Source of the DNA: Armatimonadota bacterium
GTDB taxonomy: Bacteria > Armatimonadota > Chthonomonadetes > Chthonomonadales > Chthonomonadaceae
NCBI GenBank assembly: GCA_028871815.1
Contig: JAGWMJ010000005.1
Location: forward strand, 1-64,000
Length of the DNA stretch: 64,000 bases
Direction: 5' to 3'
Below are positions 62,746 to 64,000 of this stretch, in pieces (positions within the stretch are counted from its first letter, which is position 1; every line of letters begins with the position of its first letter). A model generated the notes under the pieces. The model was not told the origin of the DNA. It worked only from the letters and a program-made list of their open reading frames with translations, and made no database searches. A program made the translations under genes and the position numbers.

Positions 62746-64000
62746 TCAGCTATCTTCAGCTTCTGTCGAAGCGGGTGCCGAATCCGCAGCGGGCTCACCA
62801 CCGCTTTCGGTTTCCGCCCCCTGCCCGCCCGCGGCCTCGCCGGCCCGTTCCGTTACGGGCTCTGCATCCACAACGGTATTGTTGTTCAACAGGAACGCAC
62901 GTATCCGCTCGGTCAGAATGCCCGCCGAGACCGCACCCTCCAGCCGGTTGGCCGCGGCTCGGCCCGAAAGCAGGCTGCTGGGGATCCGCTCTTGCTCAAC
63001 CATCTCCGTGAGACGCTCGTCCACCTCGTCGTGGCCAACCTCGATGCCGTTCGCTTTCGCGATCTCATTGCATACCAGTACGGATCTGAGTCGCTGCTCC
63101 GCCGACGGACGCAGGCGCTGCAGAATGCCCTCCACGTCGAGGTTGTTTTGCTGCAGGTAAGCTTCCAGCGAGCTGCCGTTCTGCTGCAAGTCGCGATCCA
63201 GGTGCCGCGCAAGTGTCAACGCCTGTTCGGTGACCATGCCTTCGGGATACTGAATCTCCGAGGATTCAATGATCTGCGACAGTAAGTCGGACTCAACAGC
63301 CTGGAGCGCGGTCCGTTGATTTCGCGCAATGAGATTTGCTGAAATCGTTTCTCGCAGCGCAGCCACGGTCTCCACGCCGGCCACCTTCAGGGCGAATGCG
63401 TCGTCGACTGCTGGAAGCTCCGGCGCATTGATTCGATGCAGGGTAACGGTGACCTGACCCGATTTACCGCTGGAAGCATCCCCCTCCGTTGAATCCGGCG
63501 CCGGCACCGCGAAGGTACGGGTTTCGCCAATCGCCATACCGATGATTTCACTTAGAAACGGCTCGGACCCGGATCCCGCGTGGGCGAGCTGCCTTCGTTG
63601 CGGCTCCGGTTCACCGCCTTCCTGCGCCCACGTGGCGTCTATCACCAACGTGTCACCGGCTTCCACACTCCGCCCAGTGACATCGGCAAGGCGCGCATTC
63701 GACTCGCGCATCCGCTGAATCACTGCGTCAACATCGGCTTCGGTCACCTCAACTACCGGGCGCCGGGCTGTAAGGCCCTTGACGGGACCAAGCTTTACAA
63801 TCGCGTCAAGTTCAACTACGGCTGACCATTTGTAAGGCTCGTTATCCACCATGTCGCCGGCATCCACATGCGGATCACCGTTTGGCGTGAGTTGCTTCTC
63901 GTCAAGCGCCTGCCTGCCCGTGTTTAGCAGCACAATGTCGCGCGCCCTCTCCCGGACGCGGTCACGGTCTGCAAACTGCTCGACGATGTTTCGAGGCGCC
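62746..64000 (-). CDS. tig: Trigger factor, 5' end beyond the window
   Basis: At least 418 residues, cut by the window edge: the reading frame is open to base 64000 and its first residues there, [20 protein letters not shown], match the ribosome-binding N-terminal domain of trigger factor. A PPIase-like region ([12 protein letters not shown]...) and helical C-terminal arms ([18 protein letters not shown]-like) follow, then an acidic Gly/Glu-rich tail. Ribosome-associated chaperone for nascent chains. It precedes clpP, the standard order. An internal GTG at 63933 is not the true start. Confidence 0.93.
   Translation of the reverse strand, partial: APRNIVEQFADRDRVRERARDIVLLNTGRQALDEKQLTPNGDPHVDAGDMVDNEPYKWSAVVELDAIVKLGPVKGLTARRPVVEVTEADVDAVIQRMRESNARLADVTGRSVEAGDTLVIDATWAQEGGEPEPQRRQLAHAGSGSEPFLSEIIGMAIGETRTFAVPAPDSTEGDASSGKSGQVTVTLHRINAPELPAVDDAFALKVAGVETVAALRETISANLIARNQRTALQAVESDLLSQIIESSEIQYPEGMVTEQALTLARHLDRDLQQNGSSLEAYLQQNNLDVEGILQRLRPSAEQRLRSVLVCNEIAKANGIEVGHDEVDERLTEMVEQERIPSSLLSGRAAANRLEGAVSAGILTERIRAFLLNNNTVVDAEPVTERAGEAAGGQGAETESGGEPAADSAPASTEAEDS

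Noticed and set aside
1-64000. CRISPR array, rRNA, phage or transposase genes
   Set aside because: No regularly spaced short repeats, no transposase-like frame with terminal inverted repeats and no rRNA-like stretch were found.

Overview
This is a high-GC bacterial window with short intergenic gaps, many GTG/TTG starts, stop/start overlaps (ATGA, GTGA, TTGA) and a large share of secreted proteins. No rRNA or other decisive marker is present. The gene mix (dnaK-dnaJ-hspR, tig-clpP-clpX, hopanoid hpnCDE, a full pqqABCDE set, HAF-repeat and beta-propeller secreted proteins, secretin-N-like proteins) fits a free-living bacterium of an Armatimonadota-like lineage. That placement is only a guess.

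Layout. 0-8.5 kb: secreted proteins (HAF repeat, DUF1326, WD40, a Gly-rich repeat protein), then tatC, a 53-aa membrane ORF and a GT-C glycosyltransferase. 8.5-14.7 kb: two tandem MATE exporters, an RNase Z-like hydrolase overlapping tail-to-tail with a CCA-adding enzyme, and a fatty acid hydroxylase. 15-18.9 kb: an outer-membrane-like protein, threonine aldolase and two zinc dehydrogenases. 18.9-19.75 kb: a gene-free gap with a perfect hairpin. 19.75-24.6 kb: hpnC-hpnD-hpnE, then trpA and a PhnP-like hydrolase. 24.7-30.8 kb: an ECF sigma factor, a thioredoxin-reductase-like ferredoxin-NADP reductase, a large secreted beta-propeller and two paralogous small secreted proteins. 31-34.6 kb: dnaK-dnaJ-hspR behind a good sigma70 promoter. 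34.8-37.3 kb: ECF sigma, zinc anti-sigma and a protein with two secretin-N-like domains. 37.3-42.5 kb: Gfo/Idh/MocA oxidoreductase, sugar-binding lipoprotein and S9 peptidase. 42.5-45.3 kb: tRNA-Thr, secreted FKBP, HtrA protease. 45.4-50.25 kb, minus strand: greA, lysS, DUF190, trpB, MFS. 50.5-53.1 kb: a degenerate polymorphic-toxin locus. 53.2-58.1 kb: an HpnI-like glycosyltransferase with a half-DMT transporter, then divergent pqqABCDE. 58-64 kb: a GH63-like glucosidase, clpX, clpP and the 3' part of tig.

The most unusual stretch is 50.5-53.1 kb. On the minus strand, the C-terminal half of a pretoxin HINT (intein-like) domain is followed, after a frame break, by a short C-terminal module with a His-Tyr-His-Glu-Met motif. 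Its stop codon overlaps the first of three tandem, divergent paralogues of 173, 173 and 180 aa that match no family I recognise. A second HINT fragment, 81/89 bases identical to the first, lies beyond the third paralogue. This looks like an orphan toxin cassette with an immunity-gene array, flanked by the HINT repeat that such loci use to recombine.

The genes form several working groups: envelope biogenesis (Tat, hopanoids, glycosyltransferases, FKBP/HtrA), protein quality control (DnaK/DnaJ/HspR, trigger factor, ClpXP), cofactor synthesis (PQQ), tRNA 3'-end maturation (RNase Z-like plus CCA enzyme, with a tRNA-Thr that lacks an encoded CCA) and tryptophan synthase, whose two subunits are encoded about 24 kb apart.
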